DNA of 64,000 nt from Paraburkholderia sp. LEh10. Its GTDB lineage: Bacteria; Pseudomonadota; Gammaproteobacteria; Burkholderiales; Burkholderiaceae. The stretch spans positions 166,835 through 230,834 of the forward strand of contig NZ_JAGIPX010000006.1 of NCBI RefSeq assembly GCF_017814945.1, written 5' to 3'. The notes below the pieces were generated by a model that was not told the origin of the DNA, searched no databases, and worked only from the letters and a program-made list of their open reading frames with translations. Below are positions 45,102-53,818 of this stretch, in pieces (position 1 is the first letter of the stretch; each line of letters starts with the position of its first letter). The translations under genes and the position numbers were made by a program.

Positions 45102-45803
45102 ATGAAACCCAAAGCACTAACGTTCGACTACTTTGGCACGCTCGTAGATGTGACAACGGGCGGTATTCGCGGTATTGAGGCCGTATTGCAGCGTCTCGCG
45201 CTCGCGACGACGCAAACAGCGGCCGACGTCTATGCGGACTGGGACAGGCGCGCGGTGCAAGGCTATAGAAGCAACACGTATCAGCGATATCGCGATGTCG
45301 CACAGCATGCACTCACGGATTGTCTGGAGACGCTACATGAAGGAAGCACCGACGGTCAGGACATGGCCGCATTGACTGGGCTGCTGCTTACGCATCTGGT
45401 TGAATCTTCTCCGCCTTTCGCCGACGCCGTCGCGTTTCTCGACTGGGCACGCGACAAGTTCGTGCTGATGCCCATTACCAACATGGACACGGATCTGTGG
45501 CGTCGAAGCCGTCTGGTTGAGTACTTTCCGCAAGTGACGACGGCGGAAATGGCTCGTGCGTACAAGCCATCGGAAACGATCTTCAAAACAGGGCTTGCCA
45601 TGCTTGGCATGCGAGCCGACGAAATCTTCCATTGCTCGATCGGTACGTGGGCTGATATCGACGGTGCAAAGCCGCTCGGTATCAAGGTGGCGTGGATCAA
45701 TCGTGGCGCGGAGAAACTGGGCGATTTTCAGGCACGCCCGGATTACGAGTTCGCCACGCTCGAACCCGTGCGCAGCTTACTGGAACATCTCATTAACGAA
45801 TGA
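45102..45803 (+). CDS. HAD-superfamily hydrolase, haloacid dehalogenase type II-like
   Basis: This 233-residue hydrolase is first in a five-gene operon. Motif I is FDYFGTLVD with nucleophile D9, in which Tyr replaces the usual residue after Asp and Phe takes the place of the second acid; this resembles L-2-haloacid dehalogenases (D-x-Y-G-T). Later motifs include MPITNMDTD (motif II) and CSIGTWADIDGAKPLGIK (motif IV). The start is ATG 45102 behind GGAAGGAG. It could act on a halo acid or a phosphate; neighbours do not decide it. Confidence 0.88.
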   Translation: MKPKALTFDYFGTLVDVTTGGIRGIEAVLQRLALATTQTAADVYADWDRRAVQGYRSNTYQRYRDVAQHALTDCLETLHEGSTDGQDMAALTGLLLTHLVESSPPFADAVAFLDWARDKFVLMPITNMDTDLWRRSRLVEYFPQVTTAEMARAYKPSETIFKTGLAMLGMRADEIFHCSIGTWADIDGAKPLGIKVAWINRGAEKLGDFQARPDYEFATLEPVRSLLEHLINE

Positions 45804-45816
45804 TGGGAGCATGATC

Positions 45817-46944
45817 ATGCGTATTCCTGCAATGAAGATGCTTGTGGCCGGCTTGAGCGTTGCATTCGCATCCGCGATGGTTCATGCAGACACGCTGGTG
45901 AAGATTGGTGTCGCAGGGCCATTGACGGGTTCGCAGGCTGCGAGCGGCAAGGATAACGAGCGCGGCGCCAGACTCGCTGTCGATGACCTGAACGCAAAAC
46001 ATATGACGTTGAACGGCCAGCCGCTCAAGTTCGAATTGATCTCTGTGGACGATCAATCGGACCCGAAGACAGGTGTGACCGTCGCGCAGAAGCTCGTGGA
46101 TAGCGGCGTGCTCGCAGTGATCGGGCACTGGAACTCCGGCGTGACGATTCCCGCTTCGAAGATCTACAACGACGCGAAGGTGATCATGATCACACCCGCG
46201 GCGTCGAATCCCGCATTGACGGCTCCCGGCTATCCGTACGTATTCCGTCTGACCACTGACGACAATGTACTCGGCGCAAAGATGGCTGATTATGCGGCGA
46301 ACACGCTGCATCTAAAGCGTGTTGCCGTGATAGACGATCGCACGGCATATGGTTCGGGCGTAGCGGATGTGTTTGTCAATACGGCGAAGAAGCTGGGCAT
46401 CGATATTGTTGTGCGCGAATACGCTACGGATCACACGGTTGATTTCAAGGCGGTGCTGTCGAAGGTCAAGCTTGAGAAGCCGCAGGCTATCTTCTACGGC
46501 GGTTACTACGGGCAAGCAGCCTATCTGGCCCGGCAGATGCGTGATCTCGGAATCAACGCGGTATTGATGGGTGGCGACGGGCTTTGCGTCGGCGAATTTC
46601 CGAGGCTTGCCGATGGTGCGCTCGACAAAAAGATGTATTGCCCGCAAGGTGGTGTGCCACTCGCTGCGTTACCTGATGGCAAACGATTCGAATCTCGTTT
46701 CAAGGCCGCATATGGTGTCGATCCAGATCAGAAGGCGCCGTCCTTCTATGCCGCCACGATGATGATGGGCGAGGCGATCGCAGCGGCGCAATCGCTATCT
46801 CCGGAGGCGCTCGACAAGACGCTCCATCAGACGACCTTCAACACCTTGTTCGGGCAGGTGCGCTTCGATCAGCGTGGCGAATGGATCAAGGCGCCGATGA
46901 CAGTGTACTGGTCAGCGGGCGGCTCGATCGTGCCCGTCGAATGA
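45817..46944 (+). CDS. ABC transporter substrate-binding protein, branched-chain amino acid (LivJ) type
   Basis: This 375-residue periplasmic protein has a signal peptide ending near MVHA. ATG 45817 lies 7 bases after GGGAG; ATG 45811 is too close to it. The Leu/Ile/Val-binding fold is clear (IGVAGPLTGSQAASGKDNER, IGHWNSGVTIPASKIYND, and GDGLCVGEFPRLADG). No permease or ATPase gene accompanies it in the window, so it must use transport proteins encoded elsewhere. Its place in an operon with an aminotransferase and a dehydratase suggests it captures the substrate of that pathway. Confidence 0.92.
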   Translation: MRIPAMKMLVAGLSVAFASAMVHADTLVKIGVAGPLTGSQAASGKDNERGARLAVDDLNAKHMTLNGQPLKFELISVDDQSDPKTGVTVAQKLVDSGVLAVIGHWNSGVTIPASKIYNDAKVIMITPAASNPALTAPGYPYVFRLTTDDNVLGAKMADYAANTLHLKRVAVIDDRTAYGSGVADVFVNTAKKLGIDIVVREYATDHTVDFKAVLSKVKLEKPQAIFYGGYYGQAAYLARQMRDLGINAVLMGGDGLCVGEFPRLADGALDKKMYCPQGGVPLAALPDGKRFESRFKAAYGVDPDQKAPSFYAATMMMGEAIAAAQSLSPEALDKTLHQTTFNTLFGQVRFDQRGEWIKAPMTVYWSAGGSIVPVE

Positions 46945-46998
46945 ACGATCTCGCAGAACACGATTCAGCACTAGACCTAGAATGAATCAGGAATACAT

Positions 46999-48342
46999 AT
47001 GTCGATAAATGACGTGTTGTCTTCGCGGCCGGATGTGGCCAAACTCACGCGTGCGGCCGCACTCGCCTCGGCCGCGTTCGCAAAGTCGAATCCCAGGAGT
47101 GAAGCGGCGCATCTTGAAGCGTTGTCGGTGATGCCGGGTGGCAATACCCGTTCCGTGCTGTTCTATTCGCCGTTCCCGCTGACCATTGCGCGCGGCGAGG
47201 GCAAGCGGCTGTGGGACATAGACGGTCACGCCTATACGGACTTTCTCGCCGAGTACACAACGGCGATGTATGGCCATAGTCATCCCGTGATTCGCGCAGC
47301 AATAGTCGAGGCGCTCGATAACGGTCTCAATCTGACGGGCCACAATACGCTGGAAGTGCCGCTTGCGCGTCTGTTGCAAGAGCGTTTCGATTCCGTCGAA
47401 TCACTGCGATTTACGAACTCAGGTACTGAGTCGAACCTGATGGCCATTGCGGCATCGCTCATCTTCACAGGACGCAAGAAGGTCGTAGCCTTCAAAGGTG
47501 GCTATCACGGCGGGGTTCTGACTTTCGGTGGCGGCAATAGCGCGGTGAATGTGCCGCACGATTTCATCGTCGCGCCTTACAACGATCTGAGCGCTGTCGA
47601 AGCGGTCTTCGGTGCGCACGGCGACGATATCGCCGCGGTTCTTGTGGAGCCGATGCAGGTCGCAGGCGGATGCATAGTCGGCGAGCCTGAGTTCCTGAAA
47701 GGATTACGAGACCTGACGCAGCGACGCGACGCGTTGCTGATCTTCGACGAAGTCGTGACGTCGCGCCTGTCGAGCGGCGGACGACAGGCGCTGCTTGGCA
47801 TTCGTCCCGATCTCACAACTTTCGGCAAATACATTGGCGGCGGCATGTCGTTCGGTGCATTCGGCGGCCGCAACGACGTGATGTCGCAGTTCGACCCGCG
47901 CTTGCCCGCAGCCACGCCGCACGCGGGTACGTTCAACAACAACGTACTGTCGATGGCAGCCGGATACGCCGGTCTCTCGGGCCTCTATACGCCGGGCGCT
48001 GCCGCTGCGCTGAACGAAAAGGGTGAACGGCTGCGTGCGCGAATCAATGGACTGTGCCGCGAACGCGATGTCGCGATGCAGTTCACGGGCATTGGATCGC
48101 TGATGAATCTGCATGCAGGCACTCAACCGATCCATTCCGTCAATGACCTCAACGAGGCCGACACGCCGCTCAAGGATCTGTTCTTCTTTCACATGATCGA
48201 ACATGGATGCTACGTCGCGCGCCGCGGCTTCATCGTGCTGACACTGGTACACGACGAAGGCGATCTGCAACGTTTCGAAGAGGCGGTAGCGTCGTTTGTC
48301 GACCGTTATGAAGCGCTGCTGCGCACCCGGCATGCAGCCTGA
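46999..48342 (+). CDS. class III aminotransferase (glutamate-1-semialdehyde aminomutase-like)
   Basis: This 447-residue PLP enzyme has its Schiff-base lysine at K277 (TTFGKYIGGGMSFGAFGG). It also shows SNPRSEAAHLEALSVMPGGN near the start, FTNSGTESNLMAIAASLIFT and LIFDEVVTSRLSSGGRQA. It resembles HemL in fold, but the operon context (binding protein, dehydratase, SDR) points to catabolism and not haem synthesis. The amino donor or acceptor is unknown. Confidence 0.9.
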   Translation: MSINDVLSSRPDVAKLTRAAALASAAFAKSNPRSEAAHLEALSVMPGGNTRSVLFYSPFPLTIARGEGKRLWDIDGHAYTDFLAEYTTAMYGHSHPVIRAAIVEALDNGLNLTGHNTLEVPLARLLQERFDSVESLRFTNSGTESNLMAIAASLIFTGRKKVVAFKGGYHGGVLTFGGGNSAVNVPHDFIVAPYNDLSAVEAVFGAHGDDIAAVLVEPMQVAGGCIVGEPEFLKGLRDLTQRRDALLIFDEVVTSRLSSGGRQALLGIRPDLTTFGKYIGGGMSFGAFGGRNDVMSQFDPRLPAATPHAGTFNNNVLSMAAGYAGLSGLYTPGAAAALNEKGERLRARINGLCRERDVAMQFTGIGSLMNLHAGTQPIHSVNDLNEADTPLKDLFFFHMIEHGCYVARRGFIVLTLVHDEGDLQRFEEAVASFVDRYEALLRTRHAA

Positions 48343-48352
48343 GGAGAAAGCG

Positions 48353-50146
48353 TTGACATCTGATCCGTCGGCAGCGCCGAAGCCGCTGCGCAGCCGCCGT
48401 TGGTTCGACAATCCGTCGAACCCCGGCATGACCGCGTTGTATCTCGAGCGCTACATGAACTTCGGCATCACGCGCGAAGAGTTGCAGTCGGGCAAGCCGA
48501 TCGTCGGAATCGCGCAGACAGGCTCCGATCTCGCACCGTGCAACCGGCACCACATCGAGCTTGCAAAACGCGTGCGCGACGGCATCCGCGACGCGGGCGG
48601 CATTCCGCTCGAGTTTCCTGTTCATCCGATTCAGGAAACCGGCAAGCGGCCGACGGCGGCACTCGATCGCAATCTGGCTTATCTCGGGCTGGTCGAAGTA
48701 CTGCACGGCTATCCGCTAGACGGCGTCGTGCTCACTACAGGCTGCGACAAGACCACGCCCGCTTGCCTGATGGCAGCTGCGACCGTCAACATTCCGTCGA
48801 TCGTGCTTTCGGGTGGTCCGATGCTCGACGGCTGGTATCGGGGGAAACTGGCCGGTTCCGGCACCGTCGTGTGGGAGGCGCGCAAAGAACTCGCGCGAGA
48901 TGAACTCGACTACGCAGCGTTCATGGAGAAAGTGGCGTCGTCCGCACCGTCAGCGGGGCACTGCAATTCGATGGGCACGGCGCTCTCGATGAATTCGCTC
49001 GCTGAAGCGCTCGGCATGTCGTTGCCCGGTTGTGCATCGGTGCCCGCGCCGTATCGCGAGCGCGGCTGGTTTGCGTTCGAGACGGGCAAGCGGATCGTGC
49101 AGATGATCGGCGAAAATCTCAGGCCGTCGGACATCATGACGCGCAAGGCCTTCGACAATGCGGTAGCCGTCGCGGCTGCGATCGGTGCATCGTCGAATTG
49201 CCCGATCCACATGATCGCGATCGCGCGACACATGGGCGTGGCCCATTCGCTCGATGACTGGCAGCGTGTCGGCGCCGGCATTCCTTTGCTGGTCGATTGC
49301 CAGCCGGCAGGGCGTTTCCTCGGCGAAGCCTTTCATCGTGCGGGCGGGGTGCCAGCTGTGATGAAGGAACTGCTCGCCGCGGGCCGGTTGCACGGCGGCG
49401 AGATGACCGTCACCGGGCGCGTGCTGGCGGAGAATCTGGCGGAGGTCGCTGAGCCGGACCGTGAAGTGATACGCGCATTCGATGCACCGCTCAAGCCCGC
49501 AGGCGGCCATATCGTGCTCAGCGGGAACCTGTTCGACAACGCAGTGATGAAAGTCAGCGTGATCGACGCGCGGTTTCGCGAGCGCTTCCTGTCGAACCCC
49601 GACGATCCGGATGCGTTCGAAGTCACGGCTGTGGTCTTCGAAGGCCCGGAGGACTATCACGCACGCATCGACGATCCCGCGCTTGCAATCGACGAGAACT
49701 CGATGCTGGTCATGCGGAACTGCGGCCCCGTCGGCTACCCGGGCGGTGCCGAGGTCGTCAACATGCAGCCGCCCGCGGCATTGATCCGTCGCGGCATCGA
49801 CACGCTGCCGACCATGGGCGATGGGCGCCAGAGCGGCACGTCGGGCAGTCCGTCGATTCTGAATGTATCGCCGGAAGCCGTGTCAGGCGGCGGGCTGGCA
49901 CTGCTGAAAACGGGCGACCGGCTGCGCATCGATCTGAACATGCGGCGCGTCGACGTGCTGGTCTCCGATGATGAACTCGCTGCACGCCGGGCCGCGTGGT
50001 CTGCGCCGTCGCTGCCGAACCAGACACCGTGGGAGGAAGTGTATCGAAGCATGGTAGGTCAGCAGGGCGACGGCGCGTGTCTGGAACCGGCGACCTTGTT
50101 TCTCAACATCATCGAGTTGCGCGGCGAATCGCGCGACAACCACTGA
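48353..50146 (+). CDS. IlvD/Edd family dehydratase, sugar-acid type
   Basis: This is a 597-residue Fe-S dehydratase. TTG 48353 is preceded by GAGGAG at 6 bases; the frame open to 48296 overlaps the aminotransferase end. Cluster and active-site cysteines sit in [31 protein letters not shown] and [20 protein letters not shown]. The sequence is of the L-arabinonate/D-xylonate dehydratase subgroup rather than branched-chain biosynthetic IlvD. It most likely removes water from a hydroxy acid to give a 2-keto-3-deoxy acid. The next gene begins 10 bases later. Confidence 0.92.
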   Translation: MTSDPSAAPKPLRSRRWFDNPSNPGMTALYLERYMNFGITREELQSGKPIVGIAQTGSDLAPCNRHHIELAKRVRDGIRDAGGIPLEFPVHPIQETGKRPTAALDRNLAYLGLVEVLHGYPLDGVVLTTGCDKTTPACLMAAATVNIPSIVLSGGPMLDGWYRGKLAGSGTVVWEARKELARDELDYAAFMEKVASSAPSAGHCNSMGTALSMNSLAEALGMSLPGCASVPAPYRERGWFAFETGKRIVQMIGENLRPSDIMTRKAFDNAVAVAAAIGASSNCPIHMIAIARHMGVAHSLDDWQRVGAGIPLLVDCQPAGRFLGEAFHRAGGVPAVMKELLAAGRLHGGEMTVTGRVLAENLAEVAEPDREVIRAFDAPLKPAGGHIVLSGNLFDNAVMKVSVIDARFRERFLSNPDDPDAFEVTAVVFEGPEDYHARIDDPALAIDENSMLVMRNCGPVGYPGGAEVVNMQPPAALIRRGIDTLPTMGDGRQSGTSGSPSILNVSPEAVSGGGLALLKTGDRLRIDLNMRRVDVLVSDDELAARRAAWSAPSLPNQTPWEEVYRSMVGQQGDGACLEPATLFLNIIELRGESRDNH

Positions 50147-50156
50147 CGGAGCACGC

Positions 50157-50927
50157 ATGACCCAGGCAAACGGGATACAGGCGCCGCGCGTGGCGATCGT
50201 GACAGGTGCGGGTTCGGGCATTGGCAAGGCTGCGGCGCTCGAATTGCTCAGGAACGGATGGTCGGTTGCGCTGCTCGGCAGGCGTATCGAGCCGTTGCGC
50301 GCGATTGCCAGTGACAATGCTTTCGAGCTGCGCGCGTTCGCCGTGCCGTGCGATGTATCCGATCCGCACGCGGTCGCGTCGGCGTTCGATGCCGTCGCAG
50401 CGCGTTTCGGCCGGCTCGATCTGCTGTTCAACAATGCGGGCGTCGGCAATCCGCCAGGCTCTTTTGAAACATGGACGCCTGAACAATGGCGCGGCACTGT
50501 CGACGTGAACCTCAACGGTATGTTTTTCTGTTTGCAGAGGGCCTTCAGGATCATGTCCACGCAAACGCCGCGTGGCGGCCGCATTATCAATAACGGGTCA
50601 TTGTCAGCGTGGGTGCCACGACCGAACTCGATCGCCTACACGGCCACGAAGCACGCCGTGACGGGCCTCACGCGCTGTGCCGCGCTCGATGGCCGCGCGT
50701 ACGACATTGCCGTGGGCCAGATCGATGTGGGCAATGCGCACAGCGCACTTGCCGGGCATATGGCGCGCGGGGTTCCGCAGGCGAACGGGGAACTGGCAGA
50801 GGAACCGTTGATCGACGCGGAAATCGTCGGGTGTTCAGTCGCGTATATGGCGAACTTGCCGCTTGACGCGAATGTGCTTTTTCACACCGTGATGGCGACG
50901 AAAATGCCCTTTGTCGGGAGGGGATGA
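50157..50927 (+). CDS. short-chain dehydrogenase/reductase (SDR)
   Basis: This 256-residue oxidoreductase ends the TetR-controlled operon. The cofactor motif is VTGAGSGIGKAAALELL; NNAG is present (LFNNAGVGNPPG); the catalytic triad lies in NNGSLSAW and YTATK (YxxxK). Its substrate is probably an intermediate of the pathway defined by the dehydratase and aminotransferase. The gene is convergent with the sulfur transporter at 51158, and a tandem repeat lies between them. Confidence 0.92.
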   Translation: MTQANGIQAPRVAIVTGAGSGIGKAAALELLRNGWSVALLGRRIEPLRAIASDNAFELRAFAVPCDVSDPHAVASAFDAVAARFGRLDLLFNNAGVGNPPGSFETWTPEQWRGTVDVNLNGMFFCLQRAFRIMSTQTPRGGRIINNGSLSAWVPRPNSIAYTATKHAVTGLTRCAALDGRAYDIAVGQIDVGNAHSALAGHMARGVPQANGELAEEPLIDAEIVGCSVAYMANLPLDANVLFHTVMATKMPFVGRG

Positions 50928-51018
50928 AGGTTGGATCATCCCCAAGGCGCTTGCATGCCGTCGTGTGAGCGATCGCGAATGCTCGGTCGTGCGTTTCACC
51001 CGATAGAATGGAGGCCGG

Positions 51019-51053
51019 ATAACGGGCCGTGACCAAATAACGGGCCGTGACCA
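51019..51053. repeat. tandem 17-base direct repeat
   Basis: ATAACGGGCCGTGACCA occurs twice with a single A between (18-base period), both copies identical. It lies in the 230-base gap between two convergent genes, so it is not an obvious promoter element. It may be a binding site pair or recent slippage. Confidence 0.6.
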
Positions 51054-51157
51054 ATCGTCGTTCGGCAATCTGACAGGGCCTCCGAGGCTCGACTCCCGTT
51101 CGGTGAGATTGTCGGGCGGCTGGCTGCGATGAGCGTTCGAGTGCGGGCCTTAGGCCG

Positions 51158-52351
51158 CTACACTTCCAGACCGAAGAGCGGACGAAGACGCGTGCCTAAC
51201 ACGTTCCCCAAAAATGCCGCCACGAGCCACAGCCAGGCGTGCAGGCTCCCCGATACGATGCCGCTGAAATACGCGGCGATAGTGCATCCGTACGCGAGCT
51301 TTGCTCCGTAGCCAAGCAGCATGCCGCCCACGACAGCGGCGACGAGCAAGCGCGCAGGCAACCGCCATACGGGCGAATAGCGGCCAGCCAGCGCTGTTGC
51401 AAGCATGCCGCCCAGCACGATACCGACGTCGATTACGGTGTTCACGTCATGCGATACGGGCGCGGCGAGCGCCGCAGCCTGGTCCTTGCTCGCCCAGGAT
51501 GACCAGCTTCCAACGTCGACGCCGAGGGCCGCTGCCATCTTCCCGCCCCACAGCGCGAAAGCCGACGTGAGGACTAAAGGCTGCCCTGACAGCGCCAGCA
51601 CCACGAAATTGAGAACGGCGAGCGCAACCGCTCCCGCCATCAGCGGCCACGGTCCGCGTAGCCAGGTCGACGCGTTGCGGGCTGTTGAACCATGCGGTTC
51701 GACGAGTTGGCCGTGGCGTCGCCTTTCAATGTAGATGGTCAGCGCCGCGATGGCTGCGAAAACGAGCCAGTTGGCTGCAAGCGCGAGCCAGACGCCAAGC
51801 CCCTTGATCAGCGAAAACGCCTTCAACCCAGGCAGCGCGGCCCAAAATGCCATGTGCGCGGTCTCCAGGAACGCGCCTGCGATGAATGCGGCGAGCGTCA
51901 CAATTTTGCGAGTACCGCCTCCACCCACGGTGTACAGCGTTCCGATCGCGCATCCGTCGGCGAGCTGCATACCGACACCAAACATAAAGGCCCCGATTGC
52001 TACCGGGATGCCCACCGGAACCACACGGCCCTTAACCGGCACGCCGAATAGGGAACCGGCGGCGAGCACAGGAAAAAATAGAGCGACTGCCACAGCGAGC
52101 ATAACCATCTCTGCGCGCAGGCCAGCGCCCCGACCGTCGGCAATGAATACGCGCCATGCCGACGTGAAGCCGAACGCGGCGTGATAGAACACAATGCCAA
52201 GCAATACGCCCACCAAATAAAGCGCCGCCTGCCGGGCATTGACGGTTTGTGCGAGATACCATGCTCCAGTGATGATCAAGATCGCGGAGACGCCGAGCGG
52301 TTTCGGATTGAAGTCAGCTCGGCGCGGTGTCAGGTGGGCTACATCGCTCAT
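51158..52351 (-). CDS. YeeE/YedE family sulfur/thiosulfate transporter
   Basis: This 397-residue inner-membrane protein has about nine or ten helices. Both conserved cysteine-bearing repeats of the family are visible: GMQLADGCAIGTLYTVGGGG and LAYGCTIAAYFSGIVSGSLH. Homologues take up thiosulfate or other reduced sulfur. ATG 52351 is the start matching the family (MSDVAHLTPRRADFNPKPLG), although its ribosome site is poor; the frame runs open to 52645. No TusA-like gene is adjacent. Confidence 0.92.
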   Translation of the reverse strand: MSDVAHLTPRRADFNPKPLGVSAILIITGAWYLAQTVNARQAALYLVGVLLGIVFYHAAFGFTSAWRVFIADGRGAGLRAEMVMLAVAVALFFPVLAAGSLFGVPVKGRVVPVGIPVAIGAFMFGVGMQLADGCAIGTLYTVGGGGTRKIVTLAAFIAGAFLETAHMAFWAALPGLKAFSLIKGLGVWLALAANWLVFAAIAALTIYIERRRHGQLVEPHGSTARNASTWLRGPWPLMAGAVALAVLNFVVLALSGQPLVLTSAFALWGGKMAAALGVDVGSWSSWASKDQAAALAAPVSHDVNTVIDVGIVLGGMLATALAGRYSPVWRLPARLLVAAVVGGMLLGYGAKLAYGCTIAAYFSGIVSGSLHAWLWLVAAFLGNVLGTRLRPLFGLEV

Positions 52352-52948
52352 TTGGGGCTCAGTGGTCAGTCCAGCACTACTACGACGCGACGCACCGGTC
52401 CAATCGGTGAGCCAGCGGAGGGCAGCGTCAGGCGCCTGATCCCGTTGACTGATGCACCGAATTTCATGGGTGGTCTTCGACATACTCAGCGAAAGGATCA
52501 GCGCTGCAGGAAACGACAGGTCACAACCAGTAGATGAGATGCATCCGTCGTGGCCAGATCGCGTAGCTGTGCAGATGACGGATCGCGCGATTCCTGTCCC
52601 TGACATCTGGTACAAAAGCGGCCAATGAGAACTGGCCATACTCACGAGCTAGTCTATTCAAACGCTCAACTATGATCCGGCTGACGTGCGAAACATGGGA
52701 TCGTGCGAAACAGCAAAAAAGTCCTTTTGACTGTGCTGCCTGCCGGACACCCGTTTGCAATCCCGCCGGATTGCGCCTTCAGGCTCAACGGGTTGAGGAT
52801 GCGATGCACCATCGAATACTAACGGGTTGATTCAGTCCAGACGATCACTTGCGTTTTCACACGGCCTCGGCCGTGAACTGTCGTTCGCCTCTGGCGACAA
52901 CCCTCCGTCCGATCGACGATTGCATGAACGCTCCTGCAATCACACGAT
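52352..52948. other. 597-base gap, no supported gene
   Basis: It lies between the transporter start and the end of the FixJ-like regulator (both minus strand). A 79-codon frame (52521-52760, minus) has no family match or ribosome site. A palindrome CACGGCC-TC-GGCCGTG lies at 52860-52875, downstream of the regulator gene, with no T-run. Confidence 0.4.
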
Positions 52949-53641
52949 TTACGTCGATCGTGAACGACGTGGTCGAGGGCTCACACCAAGGAGTTGCGCG
53001 TTGCGCGTAAGGTCGACAAGCGACCCCACGCCCATCTTGCGCATGACCTGGCCGCGATGCATCTTGATGGTGATCTCACTGAGGTGCATTTCGTCGGCGA
53101 TCTGTTTGTTGAGCAATCCAGCCAGCACATATTCAAGAACATCGTGCTCTTTTGGCGTCAATGATTCGTATCGCCTGCGCAACGTGGCAATGGAAGACTC
53201 GAACGCCAGACGCTCGGCGTCGCGACGAAGCGCTCTAGTGACTGCGTCGAGCAGATCCTGCTCGCGCAACGGCTTTGGAAAGAAATCCATCGCACCTGCT
53301 TTCATTGCTTTAACCGACATCTCGACGTCTGGAAATCCTGTGATGATGAGTATCGGAATGGGTGGCTCCCTGTTTGCAAGCGACTGCTGAAAAGCGAGCC
53401 CGCTTTCGCTGCGAAGCCTCACGTCGAGAATCAGACAACTTGGAATGCTCTCTCGCGGCAAAGTCAGAAATTCGACTGGCGAACTAAAGACCTGAACGCG
53501 ATGTCCCACCGAGCGCAACAGACTGCCTAACGACACTCTCACGTCTTCGTCATCGTCAATGATGTAGACGATTGACGGCGTCAGCGGACCCTCATCGTCC
53601 TCCGAGGTTGATTTTGCGGTGGTCGTCATCACGTATCCCAT
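52949..53641 (-). CDS. FixJ/LuxR-type response regulator paired with giant sensor B
   Basis: This 230-residue regulator has a receiver with IIDDDED, phospho-acceptor D73 in LILDVRLRSE, T101 and K123, and a C-terminal LuxR helix-turn-helix (LTPKEHDVLEYVLAGLLNKQ, then SEITIKMHRGQVMRKMG). It closely matches the regulator at 9245-9922 from end to end, with the receiver core and the recognition helix nearly identical. It follows the giant sensor gene by 177 bases on the same strand, making a sensor-regulator pair. ATG 53641 and ATG 53629 are both possible starts. Confidence 0.92.
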   Translation of the reverse strand: MGYVMTTTAKSTSEDDEGPLTPSIVYIIDDDEDVRVSLGSLLRSVGHRVQVFSSPVEFLTLPRESIPSCLILDVRLRSESGLAFQQSLANREPPIPILIITGFPDVEMSVKAMKAGAMDFFPKPLREQDLLDAVTRALRRDAERLAFESSIATLRRRYESLTPKEHDVLEYVLAGLLNKQIADEMHLSEITIKMHRGQVMRKMGVGSLVDLTRNAQLLGVSPRPRRSRST

Positions 53642-53818
53642 CCATCAGTTGCGCTAACAGAGCGCATTCCGATCATCTCAGCGACGAATAGTTTTGCAAC
53701 TGGCAGCAATTCTTTGAGTCGCGCAGGCTAAGCTGGAACCGGAGTACCGACGCGCCGCATGCTAGTGGCGGGCGCAGAAACTGGTGCTCTGATAAAGCGA
53801 TTCCGTTTTGTCATCGCA

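Noticed and set aside
52860..52875. CACGGCC-TC-GGCCGTG as terminator of the FixJ-like gene
   Set aside because: The two-base loop is too tight for a hairpin terminator and no T-run follows; it is noted only as a palindrome.
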